A stretch of 64,000 nucleotides of DNA from positions 2,170,001 to 2,234,000 of the forward strand of contig NZ_CP066802.1 of assembly GCF_016598775.1 (NCBI RefSeq). Reading direction: 5' to 3'. Below, piece by piece: positions 50,326-58,846 of the stretch (position 1 is the first letter of the stretch; each line of letters starts with the position of its first letter). The position numbers were made by a program, and so were the translations under genes. The notes beneath the pieces were generated by a model. The model did not search any database and was not told the origin of the DNA. It was given only the letters and a program-made list of their open reading frames with translations. The DNA is from Actinomyces weissii (lineage in GTDB: Bacteria; Actinomycetota; Actinomycetes; Actinomycetales; Actinomycetaceae).

Positions 50326-52230
50326 TTAGTCCTCCAGGAGCTCCGCGGCCGACAACCACTCCTCTTCAAGTGCGTCTCGTTCCGATTGCGCTGCCGCCAG
50401 CTCCCGCCCCAGCTCAACCAGCTCAGCCACCCGCCCCGGATCGGCGGAAACAGACTCCAAACGGGTGTGCAACCCCTCGATCAACGCATCCGCACGCTCC
50501 AGCCTGCGCTCGATCCGGGCCACGTTCTTGACCGCCTCCCGGCGCTGTGCCCCGCTCAGGGCCGCCCCCTGCGCAGACCGCGCCGCCGAAGCACCCGCTG
50601 CCCCGCCCAGACCACTCATCTCACTTGCTGATCCGGCCCTGGAAGCATCCCGGCGCAGCTCCAGGTACTGCGCCACCCCGCCAGGCAGGCTGCGTAGCGC
50701 GCCGTCCCCCAGCAGCGCCACCTGGTGGTCTGTCACCCGCTCCAGCAGGTAGCGGTCATGGGAGACCACCACCAGGGTCCCGGGGAAGGAGTCCAGGATG
50801 TCCTCCATGGCGGCCAGCGTGTCTGTGTCCAGGTCGTTGGTGGGCTCGTCCAGCAGCAGCACGTTGGGCTCGGTCATCAGCAGGCGCAGCAGCTGCAGAC
50901 GGCGTCGCTCCCCGCCGGAGACCTCCCCCACCCGCGTCCAGGCGCGCTGGCGGGTGAAGCCCAGGCGCTCCACCAGCTGGGAGGCGGAGAGCTCCTTGCC
51001 TCCCACCGTGACGTGCTCCCCAACCAGCGCCACGGCGTCGACCACCCGCTCCTGGGCCAGGGCGTCCAGCTCGTGCGTGGACTGGGACAGGGTCGCCACC
51101 TTGACGGTCCTGCCGCGCACCACCCGCCCGCTGGTGGGCTCCTGGGTACCTTCCAGCAGCCGCAGCAAGGTGGTCTTGCCCGCGCCGTTGACACCGACCA
51201 CCCCCACCCGCTCACCGGGGGCCAGTCGCCAGGTGACCTTGGACAGCACCTGGCGCTCACCGCCGCCCTCCGTGCCCGCCCCTCCGCCTAGCGGGTAGCT
51301 GACACTGACCTCCTCCAGGTCGATCACCTTCTTGCCCAGCCGGGCCGTGGCCATGGCCATAAGCTCCACCGAGTCACGGGGCGGGGGCACGTCCGCGATC
51401 AGCGCCTCTGCCGCGTCGATGCGGAACCGGGGCTTGGAGGTGCGGGCCGGGGCGCCCCGACGCAGCCAGGCCAGCTCCTTGCGCAGCAGGTTGTCCCGCT
51501 TCTGGGCCTGCACGGCGGCCTGACGGGCACGCTCGGCCCGGGCCAGCACGTAGGCCGCGTAGCCGCCGTCGTAGGTCTCTACCCGGCCTGCCACCTGGGG
51601 GCGGCCACCGCCCGGGTCCACGCCGGGGACGATCTCCCAGATATTGGTGCAGATCGCGTCCAGGAACCAGCGGTCGTGGGTGACTACCACCAGCGCCCCC
51701 TGGTCCCGTCCCCCAGCGCCCACGAAACGCTGCCGCAGGTGGCGGGCCAGCCAGTCGACCCCCTCCACGTCCAGGTGGTTGGTGGGCTCGTCCAGCACCA
51801 CTACCTGGGCGCTGGAGGTGAGCACGGCGGCCAGGGCCACGCGGCGCCGCTGCCCCCCGGAGAGGGTGGCGACGTCGGCGTCCAGGGGCACGTCGCTGAG
51901 CAGCCCGGCGTGGATGTCGCGCACCGCCGGGTCCGAGGCCCACACGTGCTCCGCCACCCCGGGGTGCACGGCCTGCACCACCGAGGTCCCCGGAGCCAGC
52001 TCATCCGCCTGGGTCAGCATGACCAGCTGGGTGCCGCGGGAGCGGGTGACCCGGCCCCCGTCCACCTCCCGCAGCCCGGACAGGGCCCGCAGGAAGGTGG
52101 ACTTGCCCGCCCCGTTGGGGCCCAGCACCCCCACCCGGGTGCCGTCCTCGATGCCTAGCGTCACCTCGTCCAGCAGCAGCCGGGAGCCGACCTCCAGCCG
52201 CAGGCCCTCCACCCCGAGCAGGTGCGCCAT
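50326..52230 (-). CDS. ABC-F ATPase (Uup-like)
   Basis: Soluble twin-cassette ATPase of the ABC-F group, which act on ribosomes or, for Uup, in DNA and ribosome maintenance. 634 residues: first cassette with GPNGAGKST, LSGGQRRRVALA and LDEPTNHLD; a linker with a basic RKELAWLRRGAPARTSKPRFR segment; second cassette with GVNGAGKTT, VSGGERRRLQL and LDEPTNDLD; and a C-terminal coiled coil (about 550-634) typical of Uup. No transmembrane partner is present. Its ATG overlaps the ispE stop by one base, so it ends an ksgA-ispE-abcF operon. A resistance role cannot be excluded but Uup is favoured. Confidence 0.93.
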   Translation of the reverse strand: MAHLLGVEGLRLEVGSRLLLDEVTLGIEDGTRVGVLGPNGAGKSTFLRALSGLREVDGGRVTRSRGTQLVMLTQADELAPGTSVVQAVHPGVAEHVWASDPAVRDIHAGLLSDVPLDADVATLSGGQRRRVALAAVLTSSAQVVVLDEPTNHLDVEGVDWLARHLRQRFVGAGGRDQGALVVVTHDRWFLDAICTNIWEIVPGVDPGGGRPQVAGRVETYDGGYAAYVLARAERARQAAVQAQKRDNLLRKELAWLRRGAPARTSKPRFRIDAAEALIADVPPPRDSVELMAMATARLGKKVIDLEEVSVSYPLGGGAGTEGGGERQVLSKVTWRLAPGERVGVVGVNGAGKTTLLRLLEGTQEPTSGRVVRGRTVKVATLSQSTHELDALAQERVVDAVALVGEHVTVGGKELSASQLVERLGFTRQRAWTRVGEVSGGERRRLQLLRLLMTEPNVLLLDEPTNDLDTDTLAAMEDILDSFPGTLVVVSHDRYLLERVTDHQVALLGDGALRSLPGGVAQYLELRRDASRAGSASEMSGLGGAAGASAARSAQGAALSGAQRREAVKNVARIERRLERADALIEGLHTRLESVSADPGRVAELVELGRELAAAQSERDALEEEWLSAAELLED

Positions 52231-53216
52231 CAGCGCACCACCCGCGCCCCGGCCACGGGCGCGTCCGCCCGCACGGTGCCGACCACCCCGGGCAGGCCCT
52301 CCAGGGCCCGCGCCACCACTGCCGCCCCGGCGTCGGTGACCAGGGCCGCTACCGTGGGTCCGGAGCCGGAGACGATAGCCCGCAGCGCCCCGGCCCGCTC
52401 AGCGGTGGCGATGACGCTCTCCAGCTCGGGGCGCAGGGAGAGCGCAGCGGCCTGCAGGTCGTTGTGGAGGCCAGCGGCCACACCTGCGACGTCGCCGGTG
52501 CGCAGGGCCGCGGTAAGCGCCTCCGGGGCCGGTGCGGGCTCCGCTCCCCGGGGGCCGCCGGGCAGCCTCCCGTCCGCCACCAGCTCGTCAAAGCGCGCGA
52601 ACACCGCCGGGGTGGACAGCCCCCACTTGGCCAGGGCGAAGACCCAGGTGAAGCGTCCACGGGACATCAGTGGGCTCAGGCTGTCCCCCCGGCCGTGCCC
52701 CAGGGCCGTGAAGCCAGCCAGGGGGAAGGGCACGTCGGCCCCCAGCCGGGCGGCCAGGCACATCAGCTCCTCGCTGTCCAGGCCGGTGCCCCACAGGGTG
52801 TTGCAGGCCAGCAGCGCCCCCGCGGCGTCAGCAGATCCCCCGGCCATTCCCCCGGCCACGGGCACACGCTTACGCACCAGCAGGTCTACGCCTTCGGTGA
52901 CCCCGGTGTGCTCGGCCAGCAGCCGGGCCGCCCGCACCGCCAGGTTGGAGCCGTCCAGCGGGACCCGGGGGTCCGGCTCCTCCAGGCTGATGGTTATGCG
53001 TCCCACTGCGTCGGCGCTCTGCCGGCGGGCGGTGACCCGCTCGATCAGGCGCACGGCCTGGAACACGGTCACCAGGGGGTGGTAGCCGTCCGGCCCGGGG
53101 GCCCCGCAGGACAGGTACAGGTTGACCTTGCCGGGGGCCTCCACCCGCACCGAGGCCGGGGAGCCGTGGCGGCCCGGGCTGCCGGGAGCGGCGGGAACTG
53201 CACGCAAGTGGCTCAT
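52230..53216 (-). CDS. ispE: 4-diphosphocytidyl-2-C-methyl-D-erythritol kinase
   Basis: GHMP-family kinase of the non-mevalonate isoprenoid pathway, phosphorylating CDP-ME. 328 residues: [33 protein letters not shown] at the N-terminus, the glycine-rich ATP loop [19 protein letters not shown], and C-terminal [12 protein letters not shown]. The frame runs open far into ksgA, but ATG 53214-53216 overlaps the ksgA stop as ATGA and starts just ahead of the conserved domain. The ksgA-ispE order is conserved in actinobacteria (Rv1010-Rv1011). Confidence 0.95.
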   Translation of the reverse strand: MSHLRAVPAAPGSPGRHGSPASVRVEAPGKVNLYLSCGAPGPDGYHPLVTVFQAVRLIERVTARRQSADAVGRITISLEEPDPRVPLDGSNLAVRAARLLAEHTGVTEGVDLLVRKRVPVAGGMAGGSADAAGALLACNTLWGTGLDSEELMCLAARLGADVPFPLAGFTALGHGRGDSLSPLMSRGRFTWVFALAKWGLSTPAVFARFDELVADGRLPGGPRGAEPAPAPEALTAALRTGDVAGVAAGLHNDLQAAALSLRPELESVIATAERAGALRAIVSGSGPTVAALVTDAGAAVVARALEGLPGVVGTVRADAPVAGARVVR

Positions 53217-54181
53217 GGACGGCGGTCCTCCTGGTCGACGGGGCTGACGGCGGGCGGGGCCGGGGGCAGGCTGCCCTGCTGGACCAGCGCCTCGGCCACG
53301 CGGGCGAAGGCTTGGACGTCCAGGGTCTCCCCCCGGGCGGTGGGCGCCACCCCGGCGGCCCGCAGGGCGGTCTCGGCCTGCTCCGGCCCGCCGGACAGGT
53401 CTGCCAGGGCCTTGCGCAGGGTCTTGCGGCGCTGGGCGAAGGCGGCGTCCACTACGGCGAATACCTGCTCCCGGCTGGCGGTGGTGGCAGGGGGCTCGCG
53501 TCGCACCAGCTCCACCAGGGCGGAGTCCACGTTCGGCACGGGCCAGAACACGGTGCGGCCGATGGTGATGGTGCGGCGGGCGGCCGCGTACCAGGCGGCC
53601 TTCACGGAGGGAACCCCGTAGGTACGGCTGCCGGGGCCCGCGGCCAGCCGGTCGGCGACCTCCGCCTGCACCATGACGGTGGCGGTGCGCAGGCTGGGCA
53701 GGGAGGCCAGCAGGGTCAGGAGCACCGGCACGGCCACGTTGTAGGGCAGGTTGGCTACCAGGCGGGTGGGGGCGGGCCAGCCTGGCGGCAGCCGCAGCCG
53801 GTCCAGGCTGGTGACGGTCAGGGCGTCGGCCTGGCACACGTGCAGGCGGCCCGTGGCCTGCGGCATGCGGGTGGCCACGGTACCCGGCAGTGCCTGGGCC
53901 AATGGTGGGGCGATCTCGACGGCGACCACGCGCGCACCGGTCTCCAGCAGGGCCAGGGTCAGCGAGCCCAGGCCGGGGCCGACCTCCAGCACGGTGTCCT
54001 GGGGGGTGACGGCGGCGCTGCGCACGATGCGCCGCACGGTGCCGGCGTCATGCACGAAGTTCTGCCCCAGGGTCTTGGTGGGGCGGATGCCCAGGGCGGC
54101 GGACAGGGCGCGCACCTCCGCCGGGCCCAGCAGGCCGGCGGCGGGGTGCTGCGGACTGTTCCGGGGCAGGCTCTCTGGCAT
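53213..54181 (-). CDS. ksgA: 16S rRNA (adenine1518/1519-N6)-dimethyltransferase
   Basis: Dimethylates two adjacent adenines near the 3' end of 16S rRNA during small-subunit maturation. 322 residues: [22 protein letters not shown]-binding [16 protein letters not shown], the catalytic NLPYN motif ([14 protein letters not shown]) and [15 protein letters not shown]. The frame also permits GTG two codons earlier, but ATG 54179-54181 lies exactly six bases after TAGGCT, the leaderless arrangement, so it is preferred. Followed by ispE with a 4-base overlap. Confidence 0.95.
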   Translation of the reverse strand: MPESLPRNSPQHPAAGLLGPAEVRALSAALGIRPTKTLGQNFVHDAGTVRRIVRSAAVTPQDTVLEVGPGLGSLTLALLETGARVVAVEIAPPLAQALPGTVATRMPQATGRLHVCQADALTVTSLDRLRLPPGWPAPTRLVANLPYNVAVPVLLTLLASLPSLRTATVMVQAEVADRLAAGPGSRTYGVPSVKAAWYAAARRTITIGRTVFWPVPNVDSALVELVRREPPATTASREQVFAVVDAAFAQRRKTLRKALADLSGGPEQAETALRAAGVAPTARGETLDVQAFARVAEALVQQGSLPPAPPAVSPVDQEDRRP

Positions 54182-54187
54182 GGTCAC

Positions 54188-54193
54188 AGCCTA
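54188..54193 (-). promoter_or_regulatory. Leaderless -10 element of ksgA
   Basis: TAGGCT on the minus strand is followed by GTGACC and then the ATG of ksgA. No Shine-Dalgarno sequence is present. It decides between two possible start codons. Confidence 0.6.
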
Positions 54194-54285
54194 CCGGGAG
54201 GCGCTGACAGCATCCCGCGGCGGCAGCCCCGCCGTCGGCGCCGCCAGCTGGACAGCGGCCTCAGAGCAGGCCACGAGCCCTGCCG

Positions 54286-55218
54286 TCAGTGGGGGCAGCC
54301 CCACTGTCCCCAGCCGGAGCGTGCCTGCAGGATCTTGGCCCGCATGAGCTGCTCCTCCGGGCTGGCGTCGATCGGATTGCCGGTGCCACCCACAGAGGCC
54401 CAGGTGGACAGGGAGAACTGGTAGAGCCCGTAGTAGCCAGCGGGGTTCACGGCGCGCGGGTTGCCGCCGGACTCGCACTGGGCCAGGCGGGCGAAGTCGT
54501 CGTCCAGGCTGCCGTCGTCATTGGCCAGGGCCTGTGCCGCGCCAGCCGGGGCACTGGAGGACTTCTTCTCCTTGGTGCCTACCAGCACGACCTCGTCGAC
54601 CTTGGCGGTGGCCACCACCTGCGCGGCAACCTCCCGCGAGACCTCCTGACCACCAACCGTACGCACCGTGTAGGTCGTACGAGTCACCCCATCCACACCA
54701 GGAGTCTTGACCTTGCGCTCACCCTTGTCGAGCTCATCAGTCTCCTCCTCCACCGTGGCATAAGCCTCCTTGTCCTCCTTGGACTCAGAAGACACCACCA
54801 CACGGTCCACAACCACCGTCTCACCAGCAGACGGCACGCCATCAAGCGCCACCGACACCCGGTCACCCGCAGCCGTGTCCACCCCCACACCAGCCTCCAG
54901 CAGAGCCTGCCCCCACGAACCAGCAGACGTAGACACCTCACGCCCCTGCCCGTCAACCACCAGCTGGAAGGTCACCGTGTTGGCAGCCGGCGTCGCACCC
55001 TGGCCGATTGCTGGCAGGACGGCAGCGGCGACGGCGTCCGCGCCTGCTGCCGAGCCAGCTGGACGCGCCTGTAGCACGGCAGCGTAAGCAGCTCCCGATA
55101 CGGCCAGGGACACTGCAGCGGCCACCGCCCCTGCCCGCGCTACAGAGGACCGTGACGGGACCCGGCGGCGCGGGGCCTGGGCTGCGGCCTGTGGGGAGAA
55201 GTCTGCTGCGCCGGTCAT
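54286..55218 (-). CDS. Resuscitation-promoting factor (RpfB-like)
   Basis: A 310-residue exported muralytic enzyme. Order: signal or anchor helix (about 30-48, AGAVAAAVSLAVSGAAYAA), one DUF348 ubiquitin-like domain (about 82-145), a G5 domain (about 145-222) and a C-terminal Rpf transglycosylase-like domain (about 235-310) with the catalytic Glu in AQCESGGN and YYGLYQFSLSTW. It lies between tatD and ksgA like rpfB (Rv1009), but with one DUF348 repeat rather than three. ATG 55216-55218 has GAAGGG upstream. Its DUF348-G5 coding sequence is almost identical to that of the next gene. Confidence 0.92.
   Translation of the reverse strand: MTGAADFSPQAAAQAPRRRVPSRSSVARAGAVAAAVSLAVSGAAYAAVLQARPAGSAAGADAVAAAVLPAIGQGATPAANTVTFQLVVDGQGREVSTSAGSWGQALLEAGVGVDTAAGDRVSVALDGVPSAGETVVVDRVVVSSESKEDKEAYATVEEETDELDKGERKVKTPGVDGVTRTTYTVRTVGGQEVSREVAAQVVATAKVDEVVLVGTKEKKSSSAPAGAAQALANDDGSLDDDFARLAQCESGGNPRAVNPAGYYGLYQFSLSTWASVGGTGNPIDASPEEQLMRAKILQARSGWGQWGCPH
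54562..54972. repeat. 411-bp direct repeat, copy 1
   Basis: This segment encodes the DUF348 and G5 domains of the RpfB-like protein and matches 55791-56201 at every base except 54952 (G here, A in the other copy). Identity stops sharply at both ends. Codon choice differs from the flanks (for example ACC/CCA-rich, TCA and ACA codons on the reading strand's complement), making the block stand out. Confidence 0.95.
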
Positions 55219-55263
55219 GGCACCACCCTTCGGATCGGGACTCTGCACGGCACGATACCGGCA

Positions 55264-55344
55264 AAGCCCTGGCGGCCGCAGGGCTTGGGGCTTAGTTCAC
55301 CAGTGACGGGCGTGCCACTCCGTCTGGAGTGGCACGCCCGTCAC
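55264..55344 (-). terminator. Very strong hairpin after the second G5 gene
   Basis: A 19-bp perfect stem pairs 55303-55321 with 55326-55344 around a 4-base loop, just past the stop of the gene ending at 55362. A second 8-bp stem pairs 55264-55271 with 55279-55286. It insulates the RpfB-like gene from its upstream paralogue. No U-tract. Confidence 0.85.
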
Positions 55345-55361
55345 CGGCTGCTATTGGTTGG

Positions 55362-56468
55362 TCAGTACCAGCCGACTCGCTCAGAGTGGTTCCAGGCACC
55401 GCAGGGCGAGCCGTAGCGTCCCTGGATGTAGCCCAGGCCCCACTTGATCTGGGTGGCCGGGTTGGTCCGCCAGTCACTGCCAGCGGAGGCCATCTTGGAG
55501 CCAGGCAGGGACTGGGGGATGCCGTAGGCGCCCGAGTAGGGGTTCTCGGCCCGGTAGTTCCAGCCGGACTCCCGGTTCCACAGGGCTACCAGGCAGGAGA
55601 ACTCGCTCTCGCCCCAGCCGTAGGAGGCCATCATGGAACGGGCCGTGGCCTGGGCGTCAGCGGCACTGGTGCCGGAAGGCGCGGGAGCGGGTGCCGGGGC
55701 GGGTGCCTCGGAGCCGGACGACCCGGAGCTGCCGGAGCCAGATCCTTCGCTCCGGTTGCCTGTCTGGGAGCCGGAGCTGCTGGTCTCCTGCTTCTTCTCC
55801 TTGGTGCCTACCAGCACGACCTCGTCGACCTTGGCGGTGGCCACCACCTGCGCGGCAACCTCCCGCGAGACCTCCTGACCACCAACCGTACGCACCGTGT
55901 AGGTCGTACGAGTCACCCCATCCACACCAGGAGTCTTGACCTTGCGCTCACCCTTGTCGAGCTCATCAGTCTCCTCCTCCACCGTGGCATAAGCCTCCTT
56001 GTCCTCCTTGGACTCAGAAGACACCACCACACGGTCCACAACCACCGTCTCACCAGCAGACGGCACGCCATCAAGCGCCACCGACACCCGGTCACCCGCA
56101 GCCGTGTCCACCCCCACACCAGCCTCCAGCAGAGCCTGCCCCCACGAACCAGCAGACGTAGACACCTCACGCCCCTGCCCATCAACCACCAGCTGGAAGG
56201 TGACAGCCTGGGCCTGGGGGGTGCTGCTGGGCTCACCCACGGCGGGCAGCATCAGGGCCGCCTCGACCACCCCCGGCGTGGGGGCCTCCGGAGTGGCCTT
56301 GACGGCCGCCGCGTAGGCGACGCCGGAGACGGCCATGGAGAGCACGGCCGCCACGGCACCTGCACGCAGGGCGGTGGAGGTGAATGACCGGGCCTCGGCC
56401 CCGACCAGCGTGTGCACGCTGGGGGCCTCGCCGTCGTAGTCCTTGTCCGTTTCCCGCTCGTAAGTCAT
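55362..56468 (-). CDS. G5-domain protein with transglycosylase-like C-terminus
   Basis: A 368-residue exported protein. N-terminal cytoplasmic stretch, one signal/anchor helix (about 38-56), DUF348 and G5 domains (about 85-230, nearly identical in DNA to the RpfB-like gene), a Gly/Ser and Ala/Pro linker, then a C-terminal domain (about 285-368) with GWGESEFSCLVALWNRESGWNY, AYGIPQSLPGSKMAS and QIKWGLGYIQGRYGSPCGAW. This end resembles the aggregation-promoting-factor type, a lysozyme-like peptidoglycan lytic fold with Glu in NRESGW. ATG 56466-56468 has GAAGGA seven bases upstream. Probably remodels the wall during growth. Confidence 0.88.
   Translation of the reverse strand: MTYERETDKDYDGEAPSVHTLVGAEARSFTSTALRAGAVAAVLSMAVSGVAYAAAVKATPEAPTPGVVEAALMLPAVGEPSSTPQAQAVTFQLVVDGQGREVSTSAGSWGQALLEAGVGVDTAAGDRVSVALDGVPSAGETVVVDRVVVSSESKEDKEAYATVEEETDELDKGERKVKTPGVDGVTRTTYTVRTVGGQEVSREVAAQVVATAKVDEVVLVGTKEKKQETSSSGSQTGNRSEGSGSGSSGSSGSEAPAPAPAPAPSGTSAADAQATARSMMASYGWGESEFSCLVALWNRESGWNYRAENPYSGAYGIPQSLPGSKMASAGSDWRTNPATQIKWGLGYIQGRYGSPCGAWNHSERVGWY
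55791..56201. repeat. 411-bp direct repeat, copy 2
   Basis: Second copy of the block at 54562-54972, offset by 1229 bases, one mismatch at 56181. It lies in frame inside the G5 gene and encodes the same DUF348-G5 segment. Confidence 0.95.
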
Positions 56469-56587
56469 GTGACCATCCTTCGTCTCGGGGCGTGTGGGGC
56501 TAGCCGACAGGTGTTCTGCTGCCGGTTGGATTCTGTGTGCGGGGCTGTCCTGGCGGTGGTTCCAGCCACCAGGCCCGGCCTGGCGGC

Positions 56588-57655
56588 TCAGTACCAGCCA
56601 GTCGCGTTGGAGTGCGCCCAGGCGGAGCAGGGCGAACCGTAACGGTCCTGGATGTACCCCAGGCCCCACTTGATCTGGGTGGCCGGGTTGGTCTGCCAGT
56701 CAGCCCCGGCGGAGGCCATCTTGGAGGCCGGAAGGGACTGGGGGATACCGTAGGCACCCGAGGAGGGGTTCTCGGCCTGGTAGTTCCAGGTGGACTCGCG
56801 GTGCCAGAGGTTCACCAGGCAGGAGAACTCTCCCTCGCCCCAGCCGTAGGAGCGGAGCATCGCCTTGGCGATCGCCTGGGCGGAGGAGACGGACTTGCCG
56901 TCCCCGGCCTGGGCCACCGCCACGTCCTGCGGGCTGCCGGTGCCCACCAGCACCACCTCGTCGACCTTGCTGGAGATCTGGGTGGTGGACAGGGCCTCAC
57001 GGCCCACCTCCTGGCCGCTCACGGTCCTGACCTTGTAGGTGGTGCGGCTGACGCCGTCGACACCGGGGGTCTCAACCTTCTTCTCACCCTGCAGCAGGGT
57101 GTCAGTCTGCTTCTCGACCGTGCCGTGGGCCTCGGTGGTGTCCGCAGTCTGGGTGGTGGTGCCCGCGTGGGCGACCGTCACCGTGGTGCCCTCTGCCGGG
57201 GCCTCGGTCAGGGGCACGGAGACGGTGTCACCGGCGTTGCCGTCAACGACCACCCCGGCACCGACCAGCGCCTCCCCCCAGGTAGCGGCCTTGGTGGTGA
57301 CCTGGGTGCTGGCACCGTCCACCACCAGGGTGAAGGAGACCTGCCGGGCCTGCCCGTCCTGGCCGGTGGTGGCAGCCTCCAGGCCGTTCAGGTCCAGGGC
57401 GGCCCGGGCGCGGCTGTTGAGGGACGGCTGACCAGCGTCTGACTGGACGGCGGCGTAGGCCACGGAGGAGACCGCCAGGGACACGGCGGCAGCCACTCCA
57501 CCAGCACGGTAGACCGAGGTCGGGACCATGATCTTGGCAGGGGCGGCAGCCCGGCGCCCCGAGGCAGGGGTGCGGTGCAGGCTAGAGGCGACGGCTAGGC
57601 CGAGATCGCTCAGGGAGGACCCTAGCCCTGCTTTGCTCTGTGAGTGACGACCCAC
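56588..57655 (-). CDS. G5-domain protein with transglycosylase-like C-terminus (third paralogue)
   Basis: A 355-residue exported paralogue of the preceding gene with the same order: signal/anchor helix (about 50-70), DUF348 (about 100-165), G5 (about 165-240), short linker, and lysozyme-like domain (about 265-355) with GWGEGEFSCLVNLWHRESTWNY and AYGIPQSLPASKMAS. Its DUF348-G5 part is clearly diverged from the other two, so it did not share in their recent homogenisation. GTG 57653-57655 is chosen because AGGAAG lies seven bases upstream. Three such genes in a row replace the single rpfB of mycobacteria. Confidence 0.88.
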   Translation of the reverse strand: MGRHSQSKAGLGSSLSDLGLAVASSLHRTPASGRRAAAPAKIMVPTSVYRAGGVAAAVSLAVSSVAYAAVQSDAGQPSLNSRARAALDLNGLEAATTGQDGQARQVSFTLVVDGASTQVTTKAATWGEALVGAGVVVDGNAGDTVSVPLTEAPAEGTTVTVAHAGTTTQTADTTEAHGTVEKQTDTLLQGEKKVETPGVDGVSRTTYKVRTVSGQEVGREALSTTQISSKVDEVVLVGTGSPQDVAVAQAGDGKSVSSAQAIAKAMLRSYGWGEGEFSCLVNLWHRESTWNYQAENPSSGAYGIPQSLPASKMASAGADWQTNPATQIKWGLGYIQDRYGSPCSAWAHSNATGWY

Positions 57656-57811
57656 TGTGGAACTTCCTAACGGTTGACAACAGGTATGCACGCTAACCGA
57701 CAGCTCCAGGGCACGGCAATGCCTTTGCTCACAGTCAGGCACCCGCCACAGCCACCCGCGACACCGGGCTGTTACCCCGTGATCTCAAGCCTCAAAGGCC
57801 CCTAGACGGCG

Positions 57812-58750
57812 TTAGGCCGTTCGCCAGGAGCCGTAGACCCGTTCTGTGTTGCCGTTCAGCAACGTGCAGGCGGCTGCTTCTGCTAACCCTAGCTCAGCGG
57901 CCAGGAACCGCACCGTGGCTGGCAGCAGGTAGGAGCCGTTCGGACGCCCCCGCCAGGGGGCTGGCGGTAGATAGGGAGCGTCCGTCTCCACCAGCAGCAG
58001 CTCCGGGGGGAGCAGGCGCAGGGCCTCACGCAGCGTGGTGTTCGCCGGATAGGTGACGGTCCCGGCTAAGGAGGCGTACCAGCCCTGCTCGGCACAGGCC
58101 CGTGCCAGCTCCGCCCCGCCGCTGAAGCAGTGGAAGACGGTGCGGGCGGGGGCGCCGTCAGCCAGCAGAAGCTCCATACAGTCGGCGTGCGCGTCCCGGT
58201 CGTGGATCTGCAGGGGCAGGTCCAGCTCCTTGGCCAGGGCGATATGGGCCCGGAAGGCCGCGCGCTGCGCCTGCCTGCCGCGCTCCCCGGAGCGGAAGTA
58301 GTCCAGGCCGCTCTCCCCCACCGCCACCACCACGTCCCGGTGGGCACGCAGCAGGGACTCCAGCTGGGACATGACCTCGTCCAGGGGCTGGGCGTGGTGG
58401 GGGCGGACCGGGGGCTCCAGGCCGTCAGGCCCCACCTCCCGCACCCCGGCGTGCAGCACCGCCTCGTTGGGGTGGACGGCCAGGGCCACGCGCACCCCCT
58501 CCAGCTGGCGGGCCAGCTGCAGGCTGCCCTCCCAGGTGGGTACCTCGCAGGCGGAGGTAACCACCCCAGTGACCCCGACGGCGGCGGCGCGGGCCACAAG
58601 CTCGCTGGCGTCCAGGGGCTCCTGGGAGCCAGGTCCGCCCTCGGCCAGGCCGGGGACCGGCAGGTGGGTGTGGTTGTCCACCACCGGGACGGCCAGCGGC
58701 TCCACCGCCTCCAGGGGCGGCCAGGAACGGTCACGGTGCTTGCGGCTCAT
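57812..58750 (-). CDS. tatD: TatD family metal-dependent hydrolase
   Basis: Metal-dependent deoxyribonuclease of the amidohydrolase superfamily. 312 residues: VVDNHTHLP (metal His pair), VALAVHPNEA, VGESGLDYFR, HDRDAHAD, VFHCFSGG and VETDAPYLPP with the metal-binding Asp. The frame is open upstream, but ATG 58748-58750 follows AGGAGG at five bases and is chosen. It stands between metG and the Rpf genes exactly as in M. tuberculosis (Rv1007c-Rv1009). Confidence 0.94.
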   Translation of the reverse strand: MSRKHRDRSWPPLEAVEPLAVPVVDNHTHLPVPGLAEGGPGSQEPLDASELVARAAAVGVTGVVTSACEVPTWEGSLQLARQLEGVRVALAVHPNEAVLHAGVREVGPDGLEPPVRPHHAQPLDEVMSQLESLLRAHRDVVVAVGESGLDYFRSGERGRQAQRAAFRAHIALAKELDLPLQIHDRDAHADCMELLLADGAPARTVFHCFSGGAELARACAEQGWYASLAGTVTYPANTTLREALRLLPPELLLVETDAPYLPPAPWRGRPNGSYLLPATVRFLAAELGLAEAAACTLLNGNTERVYGSWRTA

Positions 58751-58846
58751 TGCTTCCTCCTGGGGCGCTGCGGCCGGGCTACGGCCACCTGGGTGCGGCA
58801 CCGGGCACGGGGCCGGGCCCGATTCAGGCACCGGTGACAGCGCGGC

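Noticed and set aside
50326-52230. Antibiotic-resistance ABC-F protein
   Set aside because: Operon position with ksgA and ispE and the C-terminal coiled coil favour the housekeeping Uup type; nothing specific indicates resistance.
52230-53837. A 535-residue fusion reading through ispE into ksgA
   Set aside because: The extra N-terminal part is an Arg/Pro/Gly-rich shadow of ksgA in another frame; ATGA overlap places the ispE start at 53216.
54562-56201. Insertion sequence or other mobile element
   Set aside because: The 411-bp copies lie in frame inside two genes, encode DUF348-G5 domains, and have no terminal inverted repeats or transposase.
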